31,226 nucleotides of DNA, taken from positions 1 through 31,226 of the forward strand of contig DATLFS010000026.1 in the NCBI GenBank assembly GCA_035540935.1, in the 5' to 3' direction. Made by a program: the position numbers and the translations under genes. Shown piece after piece: positions 7,401 through 15,066 of this stretch. Origin of the DNA: DATLFS01 sp035540935 (lineage in GTDB: Bacteria > Actinomycetota > CADDZG01 > WHSQ01). The notes beneath the pieces are model-generated. The model did no database searches. It saw only the letters and a program-made list of their open reading frames with translations, and had not been told where the DNA came from. Every line of letters begins with the position of its first letter. Position 1 is the stretch's first letter.

Positions 7401-8150
7401 TCAGCCGGACATCGTGAGGCCGCCGGAGACCGAAAGGACCTGGCCGGTGGTGAAGCCTGCCTCCTCCGAGGCGAAGTAGGCGACGGCGCCGGCGACCTCT
7501 TCCGGCTGCACGAGGCGGTGGAGGGGCGTGGCGCGGATCATCCCCTGCATGATCTTCTCGCCGAGCTCAGACTGCCGCAGCGCAGCCGTCATCGGCGTGT
7601 CGGCCGGGCCGGGGCAGACGGCGTTGACGGTCACGCCGTCGCGGGCCAACTCGCGGGCCATCGACTTCGAGAACGCGATCACGCCGCCTTTGGCGGCCGA
7701 GTAGGCCGCCTCGCCCAGCGAGCCCACGCGTCCTGCATCGGACGCGACGTTCACGATCCGCCCGTACCCGGTGGCGCCGGCGCGCCGCACGATGCCGGGC
7801 GCGAGAGCGAACGTGCAGTTGAGGACGCCCATCATCACGACCCTCACGATGTCGGCCCAGTCCCGGGGGTCGCTCGCGAGGAAGAGGCCCGGCCGGTCGA
7901 AGCCCGCGTTGTTGACGAGGAGGTCGACGTCGCCGGCTTCGTCCGCGGCGCGCCGCACCGAGTCGAGGTCGCCGACGTCGCAGTGAAGCGGCGTCCCACC
8001 GAGGCGCGCCGCCACCTCTTCGGCGCGGCCGGAGTCGATGTCGGCCACGAAGATCGAGAAGCCGCCGCGAGTGAGCCGCTCGGCGACGGCCAGCCCTATG
8101 CCCGACGCGGCGCCGGTGACGAACGCGGTCTTGGTGTCCGGCTCCGCCAT
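7401..8150 (-). CDS. SDR family NAD(P)-dependent oxidoreductase (3-oxoacyl reductase-like)
   Basis: A classical short-chain dehydrogenase/reductase of 249 residues. The dinucleotide loop TGAASGIG is at 12-19, NNAG at 80-83, and the catalytic set N111, S137, Y150 and K154 (YSAAK) is complete. PGPADTPM follows, and the C-terminus ends with GQVLSVSGG. An Asp at the end of the second strand (VADID, about D37) favours NAD(H) over NADP(H). The family includes FabG/PhaB-type acetoacetyl-CoA reductases, which would suit the surrounding acyl-CoA genes, but substrate cannot be assigned. The start is supported by a -10-like TATCTT 7 bases upstream in the 21-bp gap behind the glycosidase gene. Confidence 0.88.
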   Translation of the reverse strand: MAEPDTKTAFVTGAASGIGLAVAERLTRGGFSIFVADIDSGRAEEVAARLGGTPLHCDVGDLDSVRRAADEAGDVDLLVNNAGFDRPGLFLASDPRDWADIVRVVMMGVLNCTFALAPGIVRRAGATGYGRIVNVASDAGRVGSLGEAAYSAAKGGVIAFSKSMARELARDGVTVNAVCPGPADTPMTAALRQSELGEKIMQGMIRATPLHRLVQPEEVAGAVAYFASEEAGFTTGQVLSVSGGLTMSG

Positions 8151-8157
8151 GCCGGCG

Positions 8158-8163
8158 AAGATA
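8158..8163 (-). promoter_or_regulatory. Putative -10 element (TATCTT on minus strand) for leaderless SDR mRNA
   Basis: On the minus strand TATCTT ends 7 nt before the ATG at 8150. It sits in the 21-bp gap after the upstream glycosidase gene, so the SDR may be transcribed on its own. Confidence 0.5.
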
Positions 8164-8171
8164 ACCGCGCG

Positions 8172-9497
8172 CTAGCGGTTGCCGAAGAGGGACGGCAGCC
8201 GGATGCCCCGCCGCTGCAGCGCGTCGAACAGACCGCCGGTGGACGCGGGGTCGGCCGCGATCCGCTCCCAGGTCGCTCCGGGTGACGGGAGCGGTGACCC
8301 GCCGTCGGCCGGCGCGCCCAGACCGGACTCTCCCCCGTCGGACCCGGGAAGCAGGACCAGCGCGGAGGAGACGCCTCTCTGCGTGCCGTCCGAGGGCCGG
8401 TTCCGCACCTTCCCGTCCACCCACATCGTGGTCGAGCCGCCGCCGTCGAGGTTCAGCGCCCAGTCGGCGCCGAGGTCCTGGAAGAGGCGGGCGAAGCGGG
8501 CGAGCGTCATGCCCACGCTGTAGCCCTTCTGCCGGCCGTCGACGGTGACGAAGAGGACCCGGCCGTCGGGCGTCGTCCCGACGCCCGTGCGCGGATGGCG
8601 GGAGAAGAACCCGCCGCTACCGGTCACGTTCTCGGCCACGATCTGACCGTTCTCGACGAGCGTCGGGTTGCCGCCGATCGTCTCGACGACGTCGACGAGG
8701 TCCTTCAGCGTCCACGACAGCGTGAGCTGCTGTCCCGCGACGAGCGAGGAGATCTCGGCGGCGCGCGGGCCCCAGATCGGCGTCGACACGACGATGCCCT
8801 TCTGCGGCCACAGCCGCGCCTCCGCGCACTTGACCGCCTCGACGTAGACGTCTTCCGTCACGCCCGGCTCGGGGGTCCGAACCCGCGGCGCGCCGGTGGC
8901 GTAGAGGCGCGCCGAGCACGAGTTCTTCGGCGGGCGCTCGACGTCGCCACCGACGGGGGTGAACAGAGCCACCTCGTCGTCGGCCGGCGCGCCCGCGTTC
9001 ACCTTGTCGATCCTCATCTGGGTTCCGCTCGCGATGTCGGTGAGCCAGGCGCGTGTACGAGCGAAACCGATGAACGGCCTCGTCTCCGTGCGGTCCAACG
9101 CGAAGTTCCGTCCCCACGTCAACTGCGTCTGCTCGAGCCGGCCGTCGCGCGCGAACGTCAGCACCGGCCGACCCGACGGAAGGGCGTAGTCGCCGTTGAT
9201 CGCCGCGATCGCTCCGGCGCGCCGCGCCATCGAGGACGTGAACTCGAAGCCCGGCAACCGGTCATCCGCCAGCATCACGTCGATCGTCGACGGCTTGGCC
9301 AGCTTGATCGAGACGACGTGCACGCGGTTCGGGCCCCCGGGAAGGTTGATGCGCGTCCAGGTGACGCCCGGCGCGATCCGCGAGGTCCGCTTCCAGTAGC
9401 CGGAGCGCGCTCCGCTCGGCGCGCCGGAAGCAAGCGCGAGCGCGAACGCAGTGACGACCGCGGCGGAACGGAGTGCCGAACGAGCTCGTGATCCCAT
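8172..9497 (-). CDS. Secreted phosphodiester glycosidase family protein (NAGPA/DUF2233 domain)
   Basis: About 441 residues with an N-terminal signal peptide (SAAVVTAFALALASGAPSGA). The C-terminal half carries hallmarks of the phosphodiester glycosidase (NAGPA) domain: INGDY, RHPRTGVGTTPDGRVLFVTVDGR, and NLDGGGSTTMWVDG near residue 350. The founding member removes a covering GlcNAc from a phosphodiester. Bacterial members act on exported glycoconjugates or wall sugars, with substrates mostly unknown. The start is either ATG 9497 or GTG 9509, four codons earlier; a TATCGT on the minus strand just upstream overlaps the GTG, so I prefer 9497. The last 60 residues, rich in Gly/Ser/Pro, extend past the core domain. 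It is divergent from the CocE-type hydrolase. Confidence 0.82.
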   Translation of the reverse strand: MGSRARSALRSAAVVTAFALALASGAPSGARSGYWKRTSRIAPGVTWTRINLPGGPNRVHVVSIKLAKPSTIDVMLADDRLPGFEFTSSMARRAGAIAAINGDYALPSGRPVLTFARDGRLEQTQLTWGRNFALDRTETRPFIGFARTRAWLTDIASGTQMRIDKVNAGAPADDEVALFTPVGGDVERPPKNSCSARLYATGAPRVRTPEPGVTEDVYVEAVKCAEARLWPQKGIVVSTPIWGPRAAEISSLVAGQQLTLSWTLKDLVDVVETIGGNPTLVENGQIVAENVTGSGGFFSRHPRTGVGTTPDGRVLFVTVDGRQKGYSVGMTLARFARLFQDLGADWALNLDGGGSTTMWVDGKVRNRPSDGTQRGVSSALVLLPGSDGGESGLGAPADGGSPLPSPGATWERIAADPASTGGLFDALQRRGIRLPSLFGNR

Positions 9498-9574
9498 ACG
9501 GCGATCCACGATACCGGCGGCGGCAAGCGAACCAACCGGGAGGAGTCACGGCGCGCCGGGAGAAGACTGCACCC

Positions 9575-11155
9575 GTGCAGCGCATCCTCGCCCTCGTCCT
9601 CGCCGCGTTCTCGATCGTCGCCACGGCCGCGCCTGCCGGAGCGGGACCGGCGCGCCCCACCTACGACGAGTTCACGTACGAACGGGTGCGCGTCGAGATG
9701 CGGGACGGCGTCGAGCTCTCGGTCGACCTGTGGCGGCCCGTGACCCCGCGATCGGTGAAGGTGCCGGTCATCCTCACGCTGACGCCCTACCACTCCCTCT
9801 ACTACGCGCTCGATCCGGTGGAGAACGACCTGCCCACCGCCGATGCTCGGCTGTTCGTGCCGAAGGGCTACGCCTATGCCCGCGCCGACGTGCGGGGGAC
9901 GTGGGCGTCGGGAGGATGCTGGGATTACGGCGGCATCAAGGAACGGCACGACGGCTACGACCTCGTCGAGTGGCTGGGCACGCGGCCGTGGTCCAACGGC
10001 CGCGTGGCGATGACGGGCGGGTCCTACGACGGGACGACGGCGAACGCGGCCGCGATCGAGCGCCCGCCGCACCTGGCGACGATCGTTCCGATATCGGCGA
10101 TCAGCAGGTGGTGGGGCTACGCGTACCAGCAGGGGGCGCGCTCCTCCTACTCCGGTGAGAGCGTCGACATCGACCCCCCGAGCGACACGCCACTCGACTT
10201 CATGTTCGCGTACGGGTTCGTGCCGCCGCCCGACCCGGCGACGATCACGAACGCGCAGCAGATCGCGATGCGATGGAACCTGTGCGACCGCGTGGAGAAG
10301 ACGCTGAAGGGCTACTCGACCGAGCCCGACTACGACGCCTTCTGGCGCGAGCGCGACTACCTGAGGCGTGCGCATCGCGTGAACGTGCCCGTCCTCGTCT
10401 CGCACGGTCTCCTCGACTTCAACGTGAAGACGTGGGAGGGGACGGCGTGGTTCGAAGCGCTGCGGACGCCGAAGATGATGGTGCTAGGGCGGTTCGGCCA
10501 TGCCTCGCCGCGCGGCCTCTATCCCGAGTGGGATCAGCTGCTGGAGCGCTGGTACGAGCGCTGGCTCTACGGCGTGAAGAACGGCGTCGAGAAGGAGCCG
10601 GCGCTGCGGGTCCAGTCCAGCGACCGGACGTGGCGCGCCGAGTCGAGTTGGGGCAAGACGAAGCAGGTCGTCCGCCGCCTCTCCGGGGGCGACTTCACCT
10701 ACGTAGACGACGGTCTGCTCACCGAGTCGGAGATGCTGCGTCGCGCCGGCGGACAGGGGACGCGCTACGTACGGGTCGAGGTTCCGGGATCGTCCGGGCT
10801 GCGGATCCAGGGGCGGCCGGTCCTACGGCTCAGCGCCTCGAGCGATAAACCGAGCACGCACTTCGTCGCCGTCCTCTGCGACGTCGGTCCCGACGGCGCG
10901 TGCAACGTGATCTCGCGCGCTTTCCTCAATGCGCGCTACCGCGACGGCCTCGCGGAAGGGAAGGACCTCGAACCGGGCGAGCGCTACACGTTCGAGCTCG
11001 AGTTCATCGACAAGGACCACATCGTGGCGCCCGACCATCACCTCGAGGTGATCGTCGCCTCGTCCTCCAACACCTGGGTGTTCCCCGACGAGCGACGCGC
11101 GCGGAACACGCTCTACCTCGACGACTCGTCGCTCGTCCTTCCGGTGCGGCGCTGA
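9575..11155 (+). CDS. Secreted CocE/NonD-family alpha/beta hydrolase (X-Pro dipeptidyl-peptidase S15 type)
   Basis: A 526-residue protein with a signal peptide (ILALVLAAFSIVATAAPAGA). The S15/CocE pattern is clear: VRVEMRDGVELSVDLWRP at the N-terminus, YARADVRGTWASGG, the nucleophile S150 in MTGGSYDGT, a candidate acid Asp in SHGLLDFNVK and a catalytic His in GRFGHASPRG. A C-terminal jelly-roll (about 360-520, including the PVLRLSASSDKPSTHFVAVL segment) completes the architecture. Family members cleave acyl esters or X-Pro dipeptides; this one acts outside the cytoplasm and its substrate is unknown. I chose GTG 9575 because the signal peptide starts there and GGGAGAAG lies about 10 bases upstream. 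The open frame extends further 5' but overlaps the divergent gene. Its stop is 1 bp from the opposing stop. Confidence 0.88.
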   Translation: MQRILALVLAAFSIVATAAPAGAGPARPTYDEFTYERVRVEMRDGVELSVDLWRPVTPRSVKVPVILTLTPYHSLYYALDPVENDLPTADARLFVPKGYAYARADVRGTWASGGCWDYGGIKERHDGYDLVEWLGTRPWSNGRVAMTGGSYDGTTANAAAIERPPHLATIVPISAISRWWGYAYQQGARSSYSGESVDIDPPSDTPLDFMFAYGFVPPPDPATITNAQQIAMRWNLCDRVEKTLKGYSTEPDYDAFWRERDYLRRAHRVNVPVLVSHGLLDFNVKTWEGTAWFEALRTPKMMVLGRFGHASPRGLYPEWDQLLERWYERWLYGVKNGVEKEPALRVQSSDRTWRAESSWGKTKQVVRRLSGGDFTYVDDGLLTESEMLRRAGGQGTRYVRVEVPGSSGLRIQGRPVLRLSASSDKPSTHFVAVLCDVGPDGACNVISRAFLNARYRDGLAEGKDLEPGERYTFELEFIDKDHIVAPDHHLEVIVASSSNTWVFPDERRARNTLYLDDSSLVLPVRR

Positions 11156-11156
11156 C

Positions 11157-12920
11157 TCAGGCGTAGGTGTAGAAGCCGCGCCCGCTCTTGCGGCCGAGAT
11201 ACCCGGCCCGCACCATGTGCTCCAGCAAGGGGGCCGGCGCGTAGCGGCGCTCGCGGAACTCCTCGTGCAGCGAGTTGAGGATCGCGTAGGTCACATCGAG
11301 ACCGACGATGTCGAGGAGCTCGAACGGGCCCATGGGGTGCGCACAGCCGAGCTTCATCGCGGCGTCGATGTCCTCCGGTTTCCCGTAGCCCTCCTCGTGC
11401 ATGCGCACCGCGTCGTTCAGGTAGGGGAACAACAGGAAGTTCACGATGAACCCGGCGCGATCACGGCACCGAACCGGATGCTTCCCGAGCGACCGGATCC
11501 AACCCGAGGCTCGCTCCTCGACCTCGTCCGAGGTCGCCACCGTGCGCACGACCTCGACGAGCTTCATGATCGGCGCCGGGTTGAAGAAGTGGAGGCCCAG
11601 GACCTTGTCGGGGCGCGTCGTCGCACCGGCCAGGTCGATCACCGAGAGGGACGACGTCGTCGTGGCGAGAACCGCGTCGGGCTTGACGGCGGCGTCGAGC
11701 TCCTGGAACACGGCCGCCTTCACGTCGAGCGACTCGGCGACCGCCTCGACGACCAGGTCGCATTCGGCGAGGTCGGAGAACTCAAGGGTGGTGGTGATCC
11801 GATCGAGGATCGCCTCCGCCTCGGCCCGATCGAGCTTCCCTTTGTCGACGGCGCGCCCGAGACTCTTCGCCGTCGCCCCCTTCGCCTTCTTGATGGACGC
11901 CTCGCTGCGGCCGCGGAGGACCACGTCGTGGCCGGCTTTCGCGACGACCTCGGCGATCCCGGCGGCCATGAGACCCGTGCCGACGATGCCGACGGTTCCG
12001 ACCGGCGCGCCGTCGTGCAGCTCCGCCCCCGCGGCCGCGTCGACGATCTTCGACGACTCCGGCTTCTCGTAGCGATAGAACCCGCGCCCCGACTTACGAC
12101 CGAGATAACCGGCCGTCACGTACTGCTTGAGGAGCGGCGCGGGCGCGGCCTGGCTGTCGCGCCACTGCCGGTAGAGCGCCTCACAGATCTCGTAGCCGGA
12201 GTCGAGCCCGATCAGGTCGAGGAGCGCCAGCGGCCCCATCGGGTGGCCGCACCCGAGCGTCATGGCGGCGTCGATGTCCTCGCGCGTGGCGTAGCCCGCT
12301 TCGAACATGCGCACCGCGGAGTTGAGGTAGGGGAAGAGAAGGAGGTTCGCGATGAACCCCGCCCGGTCGCGACACGGGACGGGGACCTTGCCCAGCCCCT
12401 CCGCGAAGCGGCGGGCACTCTCGATGACCTGCTCTTCCGTGGCGACCGTGTGCACGAGCTCGACGAGCTTCATGACCTGCGCCGGGTTGAAGAAATGGAA
12501 GCCGACGACCCGGCTCGGTCGCTTCGTCGCGACGGCCATGTCGATGACCGGCAGCGACGACGTGTTCGTGGCGAAGATCGCCTCTTCCTTGGCGACCTCG
12601 TCGAGCGCCGCGAACACGTCCTTCTTGAGGCCCAGCTGCTCCGGCACGGCTTCGAACACGAGATCGCAGCCGGCGAGGCCGTCGAGGGTCGTGGTGGACG
12701 AGATGCGCTCGAGGAGCTCCTCTGCCGCCTCCGGCTCCATCTTGGCGCGCGCGACGGCGCGCTCCACGCTCCGGCGGATGCGATCGTGACCCGCGGCGAC
12801 AAGCTCGTCGGTCGGCTCCATGAAGACGACGTCGAAGCCGGCGCGGGCGCACACCTCGCAGATCCCCGACCCCATCGTCCCGCAGCCGATCACGCCGACC
12901 GTCCGGATCTCGATGCTCAC
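11157..12920 (-). CDS. Tandem-fused 3-hydroxyacyl-CoA (3-hydroxybutyryl-CoA) dehydrogenase, two complete modules
   Basis: A 587-residue protein made of two homologous 3-hydroxyacyl-CoA dehydrogenase units (about 1-285 and 307-587), each with Rossmann and C-terminal helical domains and each ending in GYLGRKSGRGFY. Catalytic residues are kept in both: S121/H142/E154/N192 and S423/H444/E456/N494. The modules differ at the cofactor site. Module 1 has GCGTMGSG and an acidic FMEP (E35), typical of NAD. Module 2 has GTGLMAAG and a basic LRGRS, suggestive of NADP. Asn119 in the NTSS motif is Thr421 in module 2. It interconverts 3-hydroxyacyl-CoA and 3-oxoacyl-CoA. Start GTG 12920 has a GAAGGGA ribosome site. 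It is divergent from the B12 mutase. Confidence 0.9.
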   Translation of the reverse strand: MSIEIRTVGVIGCGTMGSGICEVCARAGFDVVFMEPTDELVAAGHDRIRRSVERAVARAKMEPEAAEELLERISSTTTLDGLAGCDLVFEAVPEQLGLKKDVFAALDEVAKEEAIFATNTSSLPVIDMAVATKRPSRVVGFHFFNPAQVMKLVELVHTVATEEQVIESARRFAEGLGKVPVPCRDRAGFIANLLLFPYLNSAVRMFEAGYATREDIDAAMTLGCGHPMGPLALLDLIGLDSGYEICEALYRQWRDSQAAPAPLLKQYVTAGYLGRKSGRGFYRYEKPESSKIVDAAAGAELHDGAPVGTVGIVGTGLMAAGIAEVVAKAGHDVVLRGRSEASIKKAKGATAKSLGRAVDKGKLDRAEAEAILDRITTTLEFSDLAECDLVVEAVAESLDVKAAVFQELDAAVKPDAVLATTTSSLSVIDLAGATTRPDKVLGLHFFNPAPIMKLVEVVRTVATSDEVEERASGWIRSLGKHPVRCRDRAGFIVNFLLFPYLNDAVRMHEEGYGKPEDIDAAMKLGCAHPMGPFELLDIVGLDVTYAILNSLHEEFRERRYAPAPLLEHMVRAGYLGRKSGRGFYTYA

Positions 12921-12953
12921 CTGTCATCCCTTCGTCGACCGCTGGATGGGCCG

Positions 12954-12959
12954 AGCCTA
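12954..12959 (-). promoter_or_regulatory. Putative -10 element (TAGGCT on minus strand) for the fused dehydrogenase
   Basis: TAGGCT on the minus strand lies 33 bp before the GTG at 12920, leaving room for a short leader that contains GAAGGGA (12927-12933). Unlike most promoters in the window this one would give a leadered mRNA. Confidence 0.35.
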
Positions 12960-12984
12960 AAACCCCCACGGAGCCGCTGCGGGC

Positions 12985-12990
12985 TACGAT
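12985..12990 (+). promoter_or_regulatory. Putative -10 element (TACGAT) for leaderless mutase mRNA
   Basis: TACGAT ends 7 nt before the ATG at 12998. It shares the 77-bp divergent region with the minus-strand -10 at 12954-12959. Confidence 0.5.
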
Positions 12991-12997
12991 CACGCGC

Positions 12998-14974
12998 ATG
13001 GAGCCGCGCGAGCGAGACCGCCCCTGGATCTTCCGCACGTATGCCGGATACGCCACCCCCGCCGCGACGAACGCGCGCTTCAAAGCCAACCTCGCGAAGG
13101 GTCAGACCGGTCTCTCCGTCGCGTTCGACCTCCCGACGCAGACGGGCTACGACTCAGACCACGAGATGGCGAAGGGCGAGGTCGGCAAGGTAGGGGTCCC
13201 GATCGGCCATCTCGGCGACATGAAGCAGGTCTTCGACGGCATCCCGCTCCGGGAGATGAACACGTCGATGACCATCAACGCGACCGCCGTCTGGCTCCTG
13301 GCGCTCTACGTAGCGGCCGCCGACGAGCAGGGCGCACCGCGTGACGCGCTGGCCGGCACGACGCAGAACGACATCCTGAAGGAGTACCTCTCGCGCGGGA
13401 CGTACGTCTTTCCTCCCGAGCCTTCGATCCGCCTGACGACCGACCTCATCTCGTGGACCCTGCACGAGGTCCCCAAGTGGAACCCGATCAACGTCTGCTC
13501 GTATCACCTGCAAGAGGCCGGCGCCGGACCGGTGCTCGAGGTGGCCTACGCCCTCGCGAACGCGGTGTGCGTCCTCGACGCGGTGAAGGCCTCGGGCCGT
13601 GTAGCCGACTCGGATATCCCGCGCCTCGTCGGACGCGTCTCGTTCTTCTGCAACGCCGGCATCCGCTACGTCGAGGAAACCTGCAAGATGCGCGCCTTCG
13701 GGATCCTGTGGGACCGCATCGCCCGCGAGCGCTACGGCGTCGACGAGCCGAAGTTCCGTCGCTTCCGCTACGGGGTTCAGGTGAACTCCCTCGGGCTCAC
13801 GAGCGTCCAGCCGGAGAACAACGTCTACCGGATCTTCCTCGAGATGCTGGCGGTCACGCAGTCGCGGGACGCTCGTGCCCGCGCCGTCCAGCTGCCGGCG
13901 TGGAACGAGGCTCTCGGCCTGCCGCGGGCGTGGGACCAGCAGTGGTCGCTGCGCGCCCAGCAGATCCTGGCCTACGAGAGCGACCTCCTGGAGTACGGCG
14001 ACATCTTCGAAGGCTCGAAGGTGATCGAGGCGAAGACCGACGAGATCGCCGGCGCCGCATGGGAAGAGCTTACGAAGGTCCTGGACGCCGGCGGCAGCGT
14101 CGAGGCGCTCGGATACATGAAGGAGTCGCTGGTCGCCGCGCATGCGGACCGGCGGCGGGCGATCGAGTCCGGAGAGACCACCGTCGTGGGTCTCAACCGT
14201 TACGAGGAGGCCGAACCCTCGCCGCTCACCGCCGGGTTGGACGAGCTGGCGTTCGAGCGGGTCGACCCCGAGCACGAGGCGGCTCAGGTCGAGGGCCTCC
14301 GGGAGCACCGGGCGCGCCGTGACGCGGCGGCCGCGCAGCGCGCTCTAGACGGCCTCCGGCGCGCCGCGGGGACGCCCGGCGACGACCTGGTCGAACCTTC
14401 GATCGCCGCGGCCAAGGCAGGCGTGACGACCGGTGAATGGGCCGATGCGCTGCGGGAGGTCTTCGGCGAGTACCGCGCGCCGACCGGCGTCGGGGACAGA
14501 GCCTCCGGCTCCACGGCGGCCATCCAGCAGGTGCGGGAGCGGGTGGACGCCGCGGCCCGGCGCGCCGGGACGTCGAAGCTCCGGATGCTCGTGGCGAAGC
14601 CGGGCCTGGACGGCCATTCGAACGCCGCCGAGCAGGTGGCGGTGCGGGCGCGGGATGCCGGCTTCGAGGTCGTCTATCAGGGGATCCGCCTGACCCCGCA
14701 ACAGATCGCCCGTGCCGCGGCCGACGAGGACGTCCACGTGATAGGTCTCTCGATCCTGTCGGGCGCGCACGGCTGGCTCGTCCCCGACGTGCTCGACCGG
14801 CTGCGCGCCGAGGGGGTCGACCCCGAGGCGGTGCCGGTGATCGTCGGAGGCGTGATCCCCGAGGAGGACGAGCGGAAGCTACTGGAGCTCGGCGTCGCGC
14901 GGGTCTACACGCCGAGGGACTTCGACCTCACCCGGATGATCGGCGAGATCGCCGATCTCGTCGCCGCCGGCTGA
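12998..14974 (+). CDS. ecm: B12-dependent acyl-CoA mutase, ethylmalonyl-CoA mutase (Ecm/MeaA) type
   Basis: A 658-residue adenosylcobalamin mutase with substrate barrel (about 1-500) and B12-binding domain (about 528-658) in one chain. It lacks the longer N-terminus of methylmalonyl-CoA mutase (about 730 residues). It reads GLSVAFDLPTQTGYD and MNTSMTINATAVWLLALY, as in Ecm/MeaA proteins, rather than the FDLATHRGYD and SMTMNGAVLP of true methylmalonyl-CoA mutase. Ecm converts (2R)-ethylmalonyl-CoA to methylsuccinyl-CoA in the ethylmalonyl-CoA pathway. The cobalamin motif is KPGLDGHSNA, with H540 as lower ligand; the family's Gly three residues later is Ala543. ILSG and VIVGGVIP complete the B12 fold. 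The start has a leaderless-type -10. Neighbouring epimerase and hydroxyacyl-CoA dehydrogenase genes fit the same route. Confidence 0.85.
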   Translation: MEPRERDRPWIFRTYAGYATPAATNARFKANLAKGQTGLSVAFDLPTQTGYDSDHEMAKGEVGKVGVPIGHLGDMKQVFDGIPLREMNTSMTINATAVWLLALYVAAADEQGAPRDALAGTTQNDILKEYLSRGTYVFPPEPSIRLTTDLISWTLHEVPKWNPINVCSYHLQEAGAGPVLEVAYALANAVCVLDAVKASGRVADSDIPRLVGRVSFFCNAGIRYVEETCKMRAFGILWDRIARERYGVDEPKFRRFRYGVQVNSLGLTSVQPENNVYRIFLEMLAVTQSRDARARAVQLPAWNEALGLPRAWDQQWSLRAQQILAYESDLLEYGDIFEGSKVIEAKTDEIAGAAWEELTKVLDAGGSVEALGYMKESLVAAHADRRRAIESGETTVVGLNRYEEAEPSPLTAGLDELAFERVDPEHEAAQVEGLREHRARRDAAAAQRALDGLRRAAGTPGDDLVEPSIAAAKAGVTTGEWADALREVFGEYRAPTGVGDRASGSTAAIQQVRERVDAAARRAGTSKLRMLVAKPGLDGHSNAAEQVAVRARDAGFEVVYQGIRLTPQQIARAAADEDVHVIGLSILSGAHGWLVPDVLDRLRAEGVDPEAVPVIVGGVIPEEDERKLLELGVARVYTPRDFDLTRMIGEIADLVAAG

Positions 14975-15025
14975 CCGGCAGGAACGAACCTCCGGAGGGA
15001 GAAACCTCGTCAGCGACGGACGACC

Positions 15026-15041
15026 GCGCGCTCGAGCGCGC
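15026..15041. other. Perfect 16-bp palindrome upstream of the LVIVD gene
   Basis: GCGCGCTCGAGCGCGC lies between the mutase stop (14974) and the GTG at 15067. No T-run follows, so a classical intrinsic terminator is unlikely. It could be an operator or simply GC-rich chance. Confidence 0.4.
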
Positions 15042-15066
15042 ACGGCTGGCGAGGAGTGGATCACAC

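Noticed and set aside
11217..13193. 658-residue plus-strand open frame opposite the fused dehydrogenase
   Set aside because: Composition is Arg/His/Asp-rich without domains; it mirrors the dehydrogenase codons and runs into the mutase start.
12998..14974. Methylmalonyl-CoA mutase as the first call
   Set aside because: Length and motifs (DLPTQTGYD, NTSMTINATA, DGHSN) fit Ecm/MeaA better than MCM.
14437..15066. N-terminal extension of the LVIVD frame
   Set aside because: It overlaps the mutase out of frame; the signal peptide and GAGGAG fix the start at 15067.
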